From JAFGUB01 sp050305515 (GTDB taxonomy: Bacteria > Campylobacterota > Campylobacteria > Campylobacterales > Sulfurimonadaceae), in contig JBNLFL010000024.1 of the NCBI GenBank assembly GCA_050305515.1, forward strand, positions 62,001 to 126,000: 64,000 bases of DNA, given 5' to 3'. The notes beneath the pieces are model-generated. The model was not told the DNA's origin and searched no databases. It saw only the letters and a program-made list of their open reading frames with translations. Position 1 is the first letter of the stretch, and every line of letters starts with the position of its first letter. Shown here piece by piece: positions 39,747 to 48,806 of this stretch. Made by a program: the position numbers and the translations under genes.

Positions 39747-40652
39747 ATGTCTGCACTTCGTCAGATTGCATTTTACGGTAAAGGCGGGATCGGTAAATCT
39801 ACCACATCTCAAAACACGCTGGCTGCAATGGCTCACTATTTCGACAAAAACATTCTTATTGTAGGTTGTGACCCAAAAGCGGATTCAACTCGTCTTATTC
39901 TTCATGAAAAAGCACAGTCTACAATTCTTCAGCTTGCTGCAGAAATGGGTACAGTTGAGGATCTCGAACTCGAAGATGCTTGTAAACCAGGTGCGGGTAT
40001 TTTTGCTCCAGATGCACCAGGTGGCTGGATCAACTGTACTGAGTCTGGTGGACCAGAGCCAGGAGTTGGTTGTGCAGGTCGCGGTGTTATTACAGCGATT
40101 AACTTTCTTGAAGAAGAAGGCGCTTACGAAGAAGAAGGTCTGAATTTCGTCTCTTACGACGTTCTTGGTGACGTTGTTTGTGGTGGGTTCGCTATGCCGA
40201 TTCGTGAAGGTAAAGCACAGGAAATTTACATCGTAATGTCTGGTGAGATGATGGCAATGTATGCTGCTAACAACATCTCTAAAGGGATTCTGAAATATGC
40301 GAACACCGGTGGAGTACGTCTTGCAGGTCTGATCTGTAACGCTCGTATGACTGACCGTGAGTACGATCTGGCTAAAGAACTTGCAAAAGATCTTGGTACA
40401 CAGATGATTCACTTTGTTCCACGTAACAACATCGTTCAGCACGCTGAACTTCGTCGTATGACGGTTGTTGAGTACAGCCCAAAATCTGACCAGGCTCTTG
40501 AATATAAAGAACTTGCTCGCAAAATTATCGCTAACGATATGAAAATCATCCCAACTCCACTCGAGATGGATGACCTTGAAGACCTTCTGATGCAGTTCGG
40601 TCTTGAAGAAGAGGCCGATGAAGATAACATCGGTAAATCTGCAGAGGCGTAA
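39747..40652 (+). CDS. nifH: Nitrogenase iron protein NifH
   Basis: 301-residue homodimeric Fe protein (dinitrogenase reductase). P-loop GKGGIGKST at 11-19, cluster ligands C109 (GVGCAGRGV) and C145 (GDVVCGGF), with R112 at the site ADP-ribosylated in some diazotrophs. It delivers electrons to NifDK and is needed for FeMo-co maturation. The acidic C-terminal tail (EEEADEDNIGKSAEA) is a little longer than in many NifH. Codons are strongly biased to GGT, GTT, CGT and ATC, unlike the neighbours, a sign of very high expression. Confidence 0.98.
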   Translation: MSALRQIAFYGKGGIGKSTTSQNTLAAMAHYFDKNILIVGCDPKADSTRLILHEKAQSTILQLAAEMGTVEDLELEDACKPGAGIFAPDAPGGWINCTESGGPEPGVGCAGRGVITAINFLEEEGAYEEEGLNFVSYDVLGDVVCGGFAMPIREGKAQEIYIVMSGEMMAMYAANNISKGILKYANTGGVRLAGLICNARMTDREYDLAKELAKDLGTQMIHFVPRNNIVQHAELRRMTVVEYSPKSDQALEYKELARKIIANDMKIIPTPLEMDDLEDLLMQFGLEEEADEDNIGKSAEA

Positions 40653-40759
40653 TTCCGCCTTCGCAACCCGGTTTTGATGTGTGCGGCGTTCGGGGCGTTT
40701 CCCCGAACAATTTATTCTCATAATGAAAAGAAAACAACAGAAAAAGAAGGAGAATCACA

Positions 40760-41122
40760 ATGTTTATTTTAGGTTTCCACTTTCCAGCTGACATGGGTAA
40801 CACCATCGCTGATGAAAAAGTCGTAGCAAAATTGGATGAAGAACTCGCAAAAGTCGGTGGTATTGATGGTATCAGCGAAATCAAAATGTCTATGACCAGC
40901 CGCGAAGGTCAAAAAGAAGAGCTGTCTTACACAAACAAAGACACTTTCATGTTCAAAGCGCTGGTTCACTATGCAAAAACTGCTGAAACAGATTACATGA
41001 TCTACACCAACCGCTATCAGATTGCCGAGCTCGCAAAACGTCTCGACAGCAGCGATGATGAAACCATGCACATGTGCAAGAAGTTCGACTCTATGTCAAT
41101 GTTCCGCATCACTGCGGCGTAA
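40760..41122 (+). CDS. Uncharacterised protein encoded between nifH and nifD
   Basis: 120 residues; I recognise no family. It begins MFILGFHFPADMGNTIADEK and continues as a mixed helical, acidic protein with one cysteine near residue 104. The C-terminus is Met-rich (ETMHMCKKFDSMSMFRITAA). It has no PII T-loop, so it is not NifI, and it does not resemble AnfG/VnfG or CowN. It sits 107 bp after nifH and 33 bp before nifD, with AAGGAG before its ATG and the same optimised codons as nifHDK. It is presumably made in large amounts with nitrogenase. Confidence 0.8.
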   Translation: MFILGFHFPADMGNTIADEKVVAKLDEELAKVGGIDGISEIKMSMTSREGQKEELSYTNKDTFMFKALVHYAKTAETDYMIYTNRYQIAELAKRLDSSDDETMHMCKKFDSMSMFRITAA

Positions 41123-41155
41123 GTAACGAATAAAACAAACATAGAGGAGAATATT

Positions 41156-42622
41156 ATGGGTCCAGAATCTTTGGAAGCGAAACAGAAAGCCGCTATCGAG
41201 GAAGTGCTTAAAGCCTACCCCGAAAAAGCGGCAAAAAACCGCGCCAAACACCTTGGCGTCGGTGGTCCGGAAGACGAAAGTCAAAAAACCTGCGGTAACG
41301 TCCGCTCCAACAAAAAAACCGTTCCAGGCGTTATGAGCCAGCGCGGTTGTGCCTATGCAGGATCCAAAGGGGTTGTATGGGGACCGGTCAAAGACATGGT
41401 TCACATTTCACACGGTCCTATCGGTTGCGGACAGTACTCACGTGCCGGTCGTCGTAACTACTACATCGGTACAACGGGCGTTGACACATTCGTTACGATG
41501 AACTTCTCTTCCGATTTCCAGGAAAAAGACATCGTATTCGGCGGGGACAAAAAACTTTCTGTATGTTTTGAAGAGATTGATGAACTTTTCCCACTCAACA
41601 ACGGGATTACCGTTCAGTCTGAGTGTCCGATCGGTCTGATCGGGGATGACATCAACGCGACTTCAAAAGTGTACGCAAAGAAAACCGGCAAAACCATCGT
41701 TCCAGTAAACTGTGAAGGTTTCCGCGGGGTTTCCCAGTCGCTCGGTCACCACATCGCTAACGATACAGTTCGCGACTACATCTTTGACGGTAACGTTAAT
41801 ACACTCGGTGACGCTATTGAGCCGACTGAGTACGACGTCGCCATCATCGGTGACTATAACATCGGTGGGGATGCATGGTCTAGCCGTATCCTTCTTGAAG
41901 AGATGGGCCTGCGCGTTGTCGCACAATGGTCCGGTGATGCCACACTCAAAGAGATGGCAATGACACCTAAAGTAAAATTGAACCTGCTTCACTGCTACCG
42001 TTCAATGAACTACATCTCTCGTCACATGGAGAAAGAGTACGGGATTCCCTGGATCGAGTACAACTTCTTCGGCCCGACACAAACCATCAAATCACTGCGC
42101 AAAATCGCAGCGTTCTTCGATGAAGGTGTTCAGGCGAAATGTGAAGAAGTTATCGCTAAATATCAGCCAATGGTCGATGCGGTTATCAACAAATACCGTC
42201 CACGTCTTGAAGGCAAACAAGTTATGCTGTTCGTCGGTGGTCTGCGCCCACGTCACGTTATCGGTGCTTATGAGGACCTTGGTATGGAAGTTATCGGTAC
42301 CGGTTACGAGTTCGCTCACGATGATGACTACAAACGTACTAAAGACGAGATCTTCCGTTCAACCGTTATCTACGATGACGTTAACGAATATGAGCTCGAA
42401 GCGTTTGTTAAAAAACTTCAGCCTGACCTCGTTGCTTCAGGTATTAAAGAGAAGTATGTATTCCAGAAAATGGGTCTGCCATATCGCCAGATGCACTCTT
42501 GGGACTACAGCGGTCCATACCACGGATACGACGGGTTTGCAATTTTTGCCCAAGACATGGATCTTGCAATGAACTCCCCGGTTTGGGCACATTCCAAAGC
42601 ACCATGGGAGAGCGAGGCGTAA
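41156..42622 (+). CDS. nifD: Nitrogenase molybdenum-iron protein alpha subunit NifD
   Basis: 488 residues. P-cluster ligands include C65 (SQRGCAYAGSK), C91 (ISHGPIGCGQYS) and the cysteine of QSECPIGLIGDD. The FeMo-co cysteine is in LLHCYRSMNYI, the homocitrate-side histidine in MHSWDYSGPYHGYDGF, and GGLRPRHVIGAYEDLG is typical of NifD. AnfD/VnfD-type differences are not seen, so it is the Mo enzyme. GAGGAG precedes the ATG and 33 bp separate it from nifK. Confidence 0.98.
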   Translation: MGPESLEAKQKAAIEEVLKAYPEKAAKNRAKHLGVGGPEDESQKTCGNVRSNKKTVPGVMSQRGCAYAGSKGVVWGPVKDMVHISHGPIGCGQYSRAGRRNYYIGTTGVDTFVTMNFSSDFQEKDIVFGGDKKLSVCFEEIDELFPLNNGITVQSECPIGLIGDDINATSKVYAKKTGKTIVPVNCEGFRGVSQSLGHHIANDTVRDYIFDGNVNTLGDAIEPTEYDVAIIGDYNIGGDAWSSRILLEEMGLRVVAQWSGDATLKEMAMTPKVKLNLLHCYRSMNYISRHMEKEYGIPWIEYNFFGPTQTIKSLRKIAAFFDEGVQAKCEEVIAKYQPMVDAVINKYRPRLEGKQVMLFVGGLRPRHVIGAYEDLGMEVIGTGYEFAHDDDYKRTKDEIFRSTVIYDDVNEYELEAFVKKLQPDLVASGIKEKYVFQKMGLPYRQMHSWDYSGPYHGYDGFAIFAQDMDLAMNSPVWAHSKAPWESEA

Positions 42623-42655
42623 GCCTCGTCTTTCGAGAAAAGAAGGAGAAAGACA

Positions 42656-44200
42656 ATGCAAGAAATAGAAAAAATCGTCAACGGCCAGAAGCTGTTCCAA
42701 AAACCTGAATATAAAGAAGTCCTTGCGAACAAAAAGCAATTTGAAGGCGGAATGGGCGCCATCAATCCTGCTAAAGTTGAAGAGATCGCAGAGTGGACAA
42801 AATCATGGGATTACCGTGAGAAAAACCTTGCGCGTACCGCCATCACCGTTAACCCTGCGAAAGCATGCCAGCCTCTTGGTGCTGTTATGGTTGCTCTCGG
42901 TTTTGAAAACACGATGCCTTACGTTCACGGATCACACGGTTGTGTTGCTTACTTCCGTTCATACTTTACGCGTCACTTCAAAGAGCCAACACCTTGTGTT
43001 TCTGACTCTATGACTGAAGATGCGGCGGTATTCGGTGGTCTGACCAACATGAAAGACGGTCTGAAAAACTGTGCCGCAGTTTACAAACCTGATATGATCA
43101 TGGTTTCCACTACCTGTATGGCAGAAGTTATCGGTGATGACCTCTATGCGTTCATCGAAGGTGCAAAAGACGAAGATGGCGGCGAGTTCCTGCCACGTGA
43201 GTACCCGGTTCCGTATGCGCATACACCATCATTCGTAGGTAGCCACATCACCGGTTACGACAACATGATGCAGGGTGCACTCCAGCAGCTGACCGAAGAT
43301 CAAAAAGGTGAGACAAAAGAGCGTATCAACATCATCCCGGGTTTTGAAACCTATATCGGATCTCTGCGCTCTGTTAAAAGCATCGTAGAAGCGTTCGGCG
43401 CGGATTACATCATGCTCGGTGACCACTCTGATCAGTGGGATATGCCTGCGGGTAACTACAGCATGTTCAGCGGCGGTACTAAAATTGCCGATGCCAAAGA
43501 CTGTATCAACTCATCTGCGACAATTTCTCTGCAGAAGTACTCTACAGTCAAAACCATGAAAATGGTACAAAAACGCTGGAAACATGCAGGTGGATTCAGC
43601 AATCCTATCGGTCTTAAAGGTACTGACGAGTTCGTTATGAAACTTGCAGAACTCACCGGTAAAGAGGTTCCTGAGAAACTCAAAATCGAGCGCGGCAGAC
43701 TTGTTGACGCCATGCAGGATTCTTATCCGTACATGCACGGTAAAAAATTCGCAATCTGGGGTGACCCTGACTTCCTGATCGGTATGGTGTCATTCCTGCT
43801 TGAGATGGGTGCAGAGCCAACTCACGTTCTTTGTCACAACGCTCCAAAAGGCTGGGCTGACGAGATGCGTGCACTGCTCGATACATCACCGGCTGCGGCT
43901 GATTGTCATGTTTGGGCAGAGAAAGACCTCTGGCACATGCGTTCACTCCTCTTCACCGAGCCTGTCGATTTCATGATCGGTAACAGCTACGGTAAAGAGC
44001 TTATGCGCGACACGGGTACGCCGCTTATCTATATCGGCTTCCCGATTTTTGACCGCCACCACCTCCACCGATACTCTATCAGTGGATACGACGGAGCGCT
44101 CAACCTGCTGACATGGATCACGAACAAAGTTCTTGATCAGCTTGACGAAGAGACCAAAGGTATCGCGTCAACTGACTACTTCTTCGACCTCGTTCGCTAA
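42656..44200 (+). CDS. nifK: Nitrogenase molybdenum-iron protein beta subunit NifK
   Basis: 514 residues. P-cluster ligands lie in NPAKACQPLGAVMVALGFE, the VHGSHGCVAYFRSYFTRHFKEP segment and the VSTTCMAEVIGDDL segment. The later GDPDFLIGMVSFLLEMGAEPTHVLCHNAP and FPIFDRHHLHRYS regions are standard. It forms the alpha2-beta2 MoFe protein with NifD. It shares the codon bias of the operon and is the last gene visible in it. nifE and nifN do not follow and must lie elsewhere. Confidence 0.98.
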   Translation: MQEIEKIVNGQKLFQKPEYKEVLANKKQFEGGMGAINPAKVEEIAEWTKSWDYREKNLARTAITVNPAKACQPLGAVMVALGFENTMPYVHGSHGCVAYFRSYFTRHFKEPTPCVSDSMTEDAAVFGGLTNMKDGLKNCAAVYKPDMIMVSTTCMAEVIGDDLYAFIEGAKDEDGGEFLPREYPVPYAHTPSFVGSHITGYDNMMQGALQQLTEDQKGETKERINIIPGFETYIGSLRSVKSIVEAFGADYIMLGDHSDQWDMPAGNYSMFSGGTKIADAKDCINSSATISLQKYSTVKTMKMVQKRWKHAGGFSNPIGLKGTDEFVMKLAELTGKEVPEKLKIERGRLVDAMQDSYPYMHGKKFAIWGDPDFLIGMVSFLLEMGAEPTHVLCHNAPKGWADEMRALLDTSPAAADCHVWAEKDLWHMRSLLFTEPVDFMIGNSYGKELMRDTGTPLIYIGFPIFDRHHLHRYSISGYDGALNLLTWITNKVLDQLDEETKGIASTDYFFDLVR

Positions 44201-44207
44201 TACCTCA

Positions 44208-44223
44208 CTTCCCTTCGGGGAAG
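44208..44223 (+). terminator. UUCG-capped hairpin after nifK
   Basis: CTTCCC-TTCG-GGGAAG, a very stable tetraloop hairpin eight bases after the nifK stop. There is no T tract, so it is either a transcript-stabilising 3' end or part of a terminator. Confidence 0.5.
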
Positions 44224-44311
44224 AGACTTCCTTACAAAAAATTCAGAAATAACCAACCATCCAAATCTTCCGCTTCGGCGCTGCACATATCAGGTGCCTG
44301 CCTGAAGCTGT

Positions 44312-44620
44312 TTATACTTTTATATCCAGAAGATGCAACGGCGTGGTCTCCTCACTCTCGTCATCTTTTTCAGGTTTTTCCCGATCTTTCGGAGTCTCCT
44401 CTTCGGCTTCCTGCTTGGTGTGTTCGCGGTCTTCGTCTACTTTGTGATTCTCTTCGGTGGGACGGACGGCTTCAACCTCTTTTTGTTTCTCGTTGGTCGC
44501 TTCGGCAGCAGCCATGTTCTGGAGGTCGAACCGGTTATGGACGGCATTCTTTTCGCTTGCCACGGCAGCCGTCTGCTGATTGACAAAAATAACATTTCCC
44601 ACAGGGCCGATGGCCGCCAT
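44312..44620 (-). CDS. Disordered charged protein following the NFACT gene
   Basis: 102 residues. A short conserved-looking N-terminus (AIGPVGNVIFVNQQTAAVAS) is followed by a long Glu/Lys/Asp-rich low-complexity tail (KQEAEEETPKDREKPEKDDE) and a hydrophobic last turn (LHLLDIKV). It starts 3 bp after the NFACT stop, so the genes are co-transcribed. Unknown function; possibly a flexible partner protein. Confidence 0.6.
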   Translation of the reverse strand: MAAIGPVGNVIFVNQQTAAVASEKNAVHNRFDLQNMAAAEATNEKQKEVEAVRPTEENHKVDEDREHTKQEAEEETPKDREKPEKDDESEETTPLHLLDIKV

Positions 44621-44623
44621 CCG

Positions 44624-45949
44624 TTATCCTTTCTCGACAGTGATCGTCTTGTAATTTGTATACAAGACGTTGGCACCCTCCTGAATCTTGACTTCTCGTC
44701 TGGGGGTATAATCGACCAGATAACGCCCTTTCTCAAATACGGAGAAATTCACGCACAGTTCCGCGGCAAAGCGAATGACGGCTTCGGGAAGCTGCTGTTT
44801 GTCCGTCACAACGATAACATGTGCCGAAGGGCGGTCTTTAAGATGGAGCCAGACGTCACGCGCTTTGGCCTGCTGCAGCAGCACCACGTTGCCCCGTTCG
44901 CTCTTGCCGAGCATCACTTTGTATCCTTCGCACCAGAAGGTCTCAACCGACTCTTCCTTTACACCTTTTTGCTGTTTTGTCTGTGCCGGGAAAAGTACGG
45001 TGAGCTCGTTCAGGCTTTTTGCCTGTGCCACCGTTTCAATAAAATGGTGCAGATAACGCTCCTTCTCCTCAAGTCCTTCCCGCTCGATATGCATCGAAGC
45101 CGCTTTTTTCTTCAGTTTCTTGGCCTGCCTGAACCAGTAATCCGCCATCTGCGAGGGTGCGGCCATCGGACGCGGCAAGGTAATGATGCACGACGAACCG
45201 TCATAATCATCGAGTTCGAGCCGTGTGGCATAGGGCGTAATTCGAAAGAGATTCGAGAGAATCAGATTCGCATGGTGCTGCGACAGCGCGGCTTCCGCTT
45301 CGAGTGCCTCCTGCGAGGGCAGCGCCGCCATCAGCGCCTCGATGCGTTCGAGCCGTTTTCGCAGCATGGCGAGTTTTTGCGCGCGGTACGTTTCAAGCCG
45401 TTTGCCTTCGCGTTCGAGATAGGCCTCTTCAAGATACGCACTTACATCCTCAAGCGGATAGGACTTTGGCGTATAGGGCGGCGGCGGTGCCTCAAGCAGT
45501 GGCTGACCGACGCGCACGATGCGAAATGAACTCTGCGCATCGACATGACGCAGTGCTTCGAGTACCGTGCCTTCGCCGTCGAGAATGACGGCATTGGCGT
45601 GTTTCCCGGTAAATTCAAGCTGTAAAACGGCTTCAGAAGCCTTGTAAGCCCCGCTTTGCGACGCATAAATGCGTAAAATCTTGTCCCCGTTGTGGAGTGC
45701 AATTTTCGTCACAAACGCACGGTTAAACGTCTTTGCCAGAACCACGTCAAAAGGTGCCTGATAGACTTTAGAGCGCGGCATCTCCTTACATGTAAAGAGG
45801 TAGGGGTCACCCTTGTGCATCGCGGCGTAATAAGTAGCGTCATGATCAAAGACGATTTTGATGGTGGTGTCGTCAACTCTGTAGATAGCGCTGATCTTGC
45901 GATAGTGCTGCCATGTGGCGACAATCTGCTCAAGATGGGAAAGTTTCAT
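44624..45949 (-). CDS. NFACT/FbpA-like (RqcH-type) protein
   Basis: 441 residues. An N-terminal NFACT-N-like region (LEQIVATWQHYRKISAIYR... FTGKHANAVILDGEGTVLEAL) is followed by a coiled coil (about 250-330: KKLKKKAASMHIEREGLEEK) and the C-terminal NFACT-R domain (EGYKVMLGKSERGNVVLLQQAKARDVWLHLKDRPSAHVIV). RqcH proteins bind stalled 50S-peptidyl-tRNA and add alanine tails. It is shorter than the Firmicutes forms (about 560), as usual in Campylobacterota. I chose the start MKLSHLEQ at 45949. Confidence 0.85.
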   Translation of the reverse strand: MKLSHLEQIVATWQHYRKISAIYRVDDTTIKIVFDHDATYYAAMHKGDPYLFTCKEMPRSKVYQAPFDVVLAKTFNRAFVTKIALHNGDKILRIYASQSGAYKASEAVLQLEFTGKHANAVILDGEGTVLEALRHVDAQSSFRIVRVGQPLLEAPPPPYTPKSYPLEDVSAYLEEAYLEREGKRLETYRAQKLAMLRKRLERIEALMAALPSQEALEAEAALSQHHANLILSNLFRITPYATRLELDDYDGSSCIITLPRPMAAPSQMADYWFRQAKKLKKKAASMHIEREGLEEKERYLHHFIETVAQAKSLNELTVLFPAQTKQQKGVKEESVETFWCEGYKVMLGKSERGNVVLLQQAKARDVWLHLKDRPSAHVIVVTDKQQLPEAVIRFAAELCVNFSVFEKGRYLVDYTPRREVKIQEGANVLYTNYKTITVEKG

Positions 45950-46033
45950 CAAAAATCCGTGATAATAAGTGGGAAGCCCACAGTGTTGTTGTATAATGTG
46001 CGCTAATTTAAATACAAGCCTTAGGACGCAACG

Positions 46034-47605
46034 ATGCACGGACTTCAAACGATCAAAGGGAAATTTATCCTCAATCTCGTAGCCGCAGTTTTGGCGAGCC
46101 TGGTGAGCGTGATTGTAGCATATTTCATTGCAACCGATTCCATTAAAACCATTATGAAGAGTGACCTGACAGCGGTTGCCGATGCTCTTGAAAAAAACAT
46201 TCGCTTTATTTCACAACATGCACCCGACGCTTACAGGGACAGTGACTTCAAACGCGAAATCGCCGATATCAAAATAGGAAAAAGCGGTTATGTCTATATG
46301 CTGGACAAAGCGGGCACCATCATTGCCCACCCCACGAAAGCGGGATCCAGCCTTGCCGGTCACGACTATGCCGACCGTATCCGATCCAAACCGGAAGGCG
46401 GAAGCTTCGAGTATACTTCTGCTACAACGAATCAGGAAAAACTGGTCGTTTACCGTTATATTCCGAAATGGGAGATGTGGGTCATCCCCGGTGTCAACAA
46501 AGCCGATTATTTTGACGAGATGGTCAACCTTTTCATTACCTGGTTTCTTGTTCTCGGCGGCATTCTGACGGCCATTCTGATCGCAATCAACTATATTACG
46601 GGGACCAGCATCCTGCATCCGATCGAAGAGCTTGATTCAGTTTCTACGGACCTTTCCATGGGAGATGGCGATCTGACCAAACGCCTGCCGATCTCCAATC
46701 CCAACGACGAAATCGGGATTGCCAGCACCAATCTGAACAAATTCATTGAAAAGATCCAGTTTACGATCAACGATACGAAAAAAATCACCTCATCGGCTGT
46801 CGGATCAACAAGCGTACTCAACAGTGCCGCTTCCGCACTCTCCGCACAGTCAGAAAAAACCAATGCCATTGCACAAAAAACCAATGAAACGGCGCAGCAG
46901 ATCGGAACGTCACTGCGTACAACGGTTGCCGTCGCCAATGAATCACTCAAAAGCAGCGAAGCTACCCAGAACGACCTCAATGAGGCACGGGATATTGCCA
47001 GCACCATCGCCGGCGAAATGCAGAGTACCCTAACCATGAGCAGTGAACTCTCCGAACGTTTCGCACAGCTCACGCATGAAGCTCAGAGTGTCAATGCGGT
47101 TCTTGCCATCATTTCCGATATTGCCGACCAGACCAACCTGCTCGCCCTTAATGCCGCCATTGAAGCGGCGCGCGCGGGAGAGCACGGACGCGGATTTGCC
47201 GTCGTAGCCGATGAAGTGCGCAAACTTGCCGAACGTACACAAAAAAGCCTCTCCGAGATCAACTCAACCATCTCCATCGTCATCCAGTCGATCTCCGACT
47301 CTTCGGATATGATGAGCGAGAACAACAAAAACATTGAGGAGCTGGCACAGCAGAGTGAAGCGATCGATCTGAAACTCGACCATGCCAACACCTCGATTTG
47401 CGAAAACGTCAAAAAGAGCCGTCAGAGCCTTACTGATGCCGAAGCCATGGCGAAGCAGACACAGTACATTGTCGATCAGGTTTCCGAGATGTCGGCCTTC
47501 GCCCAGAGCAATCAGGAAGAGATCACCAAAATATCGCAAATCTCCAAAGAGCTGCTCGGTGCCGCTACCAGTCTGGACAAACAGCTCGCGCAGTTCAAAA
47601 GTTGA
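46034..47605 (+). CDS. Methyl-accepting chemotaxis protein with a single Cache domain
   Basis: 523 residues. TM1 (about 11-32), a periplasmic sCache_2-type sensor (about 35-165: KIGKSGYVYMLDKAGTIIAHP), TM2 (about 168-192), a HAMP domain, and a cytoplasmic signalling domain with the hairpin core around IADQTNLLALNAAIEAARAG. It probably senses small organic acids. Its stop overlaps the start of the following cysteine-rich protein, so the two are coupled. Confidence 0.92.
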   Translation: MHGLQTIKGKFILNLVAAVLASLVSVIVAYFIATDSIKTIMKSDLTAVADALEKNIRFISQHAPDAYRDSDFKREIADIKIGKSGYVYMLDKAGTIIAHPTKAGSSLAGHDYADRIRSKPEGGSFEYTSATTNQEKLVVYRYIPKWEMWVIPGVNKADYFDEMVNLFITWFLVLGGILTAILIAINYITGTSILHPIEELDSVSTDLSMGDGDLTKRLPISNPNDEIGIASTNLNKFIEKIQFTINDTKKITSSAVGSTSVLNSAASALSAQSEKTNAIAQKTNETAQQIGTSLRTTVAVANESLKSSEATQNDLNEARDIASTIAGEMQSTLTMSSELSERFAQLTHEAQSVNAVLAIISDIADQTNLLALNAAIEAARAGEHGRGFAVVADEVRKLAERTQKSLSEINSTISIVIQSISDSSDMMSENNKNIEELAQQSEAIDLKLDHANTSICENVKKSRQSLTDAEAMAKQTQYIVDQVSEMSAFAQSNQEEITKISQISKELLGAATSLDKQLAQFKS

Positions 47606-48078
47606 CCTACCGCTCCTGGTTTGAGGCGCACAGCCTCAAACATGCCGCCATCGTATCAAAACTCCTTAAAGCGGGTTTCTCCGAAAATGCCATTATCGAT
47701 TACTTCGAATTTGAATCCATGTGCAAAAACGAACCCGGTTTCTGCCCTCTCTACGCGACACATACCAAATGCCATGACATGGAGCATCTAAACTGCTATT
47801 TTTGTGCCTGTCCTCATTTTCGTTTTGATGATGCGGGGCTGTTTGAAGCGGAAGGAATCGTACATTACAGCCTCTGCGCCATTGACGCGCCCAAAGGAAG
47901 TCTGGCAATCTTTGGCAGCAGTGCCCATCAGGACTGTTCCGCATGTACCCTGCCACATCAGCGCAGTGTCATCGCATCGCATTTTGATACAGAGTGGCAG
48001 CGGATTATGGCAGCATGTCTGCCTCCAGCACAGATACCGGAGCCTCATGCAAAAACGGAGAAAGAGGAAGACTTTTAG
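47602..48078 (+). CDS. Cysteine-rich small-domain protein coupled to the chemoreceptor
   Basis: 158 residues from a TTG overlapping the MCP stop. Cysteine cluster: CKNEPGFCPLYATHTKCHDMEHLNCYFCACPHFRF, followed by DCSACTLPHQRS. This matches the cysteine-rich small domain (PF04071 type) often found near cobalamin salvage genes. It probably binds zinc or an Fe-S cluster. Coupling to a chemoreceptor is unusual and may point to redox input into taxis, but this is a guess. Confidence 0.65.
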   Translation: MTYRSWFEAHSLKHAAIVSKLLKAGFSENAIIDYFEFESMCKNEPGFCPLYATHTKCHDMEHLNCYFCACPHFRFDDAGLFEAEGIVHYSLCAIDAPKGSLAIFGSSAHQDCSACTLPHQRSVIASHFDTEWQRIMAACLPPAQIPEPHAKTEKEEDF

Positions 48079-48084
48079 AGACGG

Positions 48085-48555
48085 TTACTGCGCATAAACA
48101 AAAAGAAAGTAGTAGATACTCACGCCCATAACGGCAGTCAGCGACATACCGGCAAAAACGTAATATCCCACTTTTTTATGCGCGGGCGTCATGGGGAGCG
48201 CCTCGATGCGATTGCGTTTTATCGCACCGTAAATCAGTGCGCTCCAGAGCACCACGCTGATGAGTGCCACAATGATATGCACGACCAGCAGCAGTACCAT
48301 CATGTCATGGCTGGCCTGACTTTTCTCCATAAAGGCAAGGAAACCTCCGGAAATACGCACGCCGACCTCAAAAACGACAACCATAAGCAGGGTCAGAACA
48401 AAGACCGAAAGCTGCATCCGGTAGTGTGCATCATACTGCCCCCGGATTGCAAAAGAGATCGCAAACCCCAGCAACAGCGGCAGCAGTGCGAAATAGAGTG
48501 TTACGAGATCCATATAAAACGGTGCCGAAGTACCCAAAAAACCGGCAGAAAACAT
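48085..48555 (-). CDS. DUF420-family membrane protein
   Basis: 156 residues with four transmembrane helices and conserved histidines (DAHYRMQL, SHDMMVLLLVVHIIVAL), as in the DUF420/YozB family. Members neighbour cytochrome oxidase assembly genes and may handle heme. I chose the ATG at 48555, which has AAGGAG five bases upstream. Confidence 0.75.
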   Translation of the reverse strand: MFSAGFLGTSAPFYMDLVTLYFALLPLLLGFAISFAIRGQYDAHYRMQLSVFVLTLLMVVVFEVGVRISGGFLAFMEKSQASHDMMVLLLVVHIIVALISVVLWSALIYGAIKRNRIEALPMTPAHKKVGYYVFAGMSLTAVMGVSIYYFLFVYAQ

Positions 48556-48806
48556 CTGCACTCCTTATTACATGTAATATAGTGCCCGCATCTTAGCATC
48601 ATTTCACCATAGCGTTTCAAAATAATTATCATAAAAGAATGAAATTAATACTCTTTTATGCAATGACACCCGGATGCATCACGGATGCCCGGCCATAAGT
48701 ATGACTCTCGCGCAGATTCTCCACAATCTGACACCGCCGCCGTCACACGATCCTTTAACGTAGTTGTTGCTATGATTGCAACAACCGTTTACATGTAAAG
48801 GCAAAC
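48556..48806. other. Intergenic region with two repeat copies and a Fur-like box
   Basis: 251 bp between the leftward DUF420 gene and the TonB-receptor operon. TTACATGTAA at 48568-48577 and 48789-48798, and a Fur-type dyad at 48617-48631. I looked for a cobalamin riboswitch (B12 box) because of the BtuB-like receptor and saw none. Confidence 0.45.
48617..48631 (+). promoter_or_regulatory. Fur-type box upstream of the TonB-receptor operon
   Basis: TCAAAAT-A-ATTATCA matches the Fur 7-1-7 consensus TGATAAT-N-ATTATCA at 12 of 14 positions. It lies about 175 bp before the first rightward start and 60 bp upstream of the leftward DUF420 gene. Iron control of the receptor is the simplest reading. 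Confidence 0.45.

Noticed and set aside
44333..45529. 398-codon open frame on the plus strand opposite the NFACT gene
   Set aside because: Antisense shadow; the NFACT-R motifs on the minus strand are clear.
48580..48806. Cobalamin riboswitch upstream of the BtuB-like receptor
   Set aside because: No recognisable B12 box or conserved core; a Fur-type dyad was found instead. A covariance-model search would settle it.
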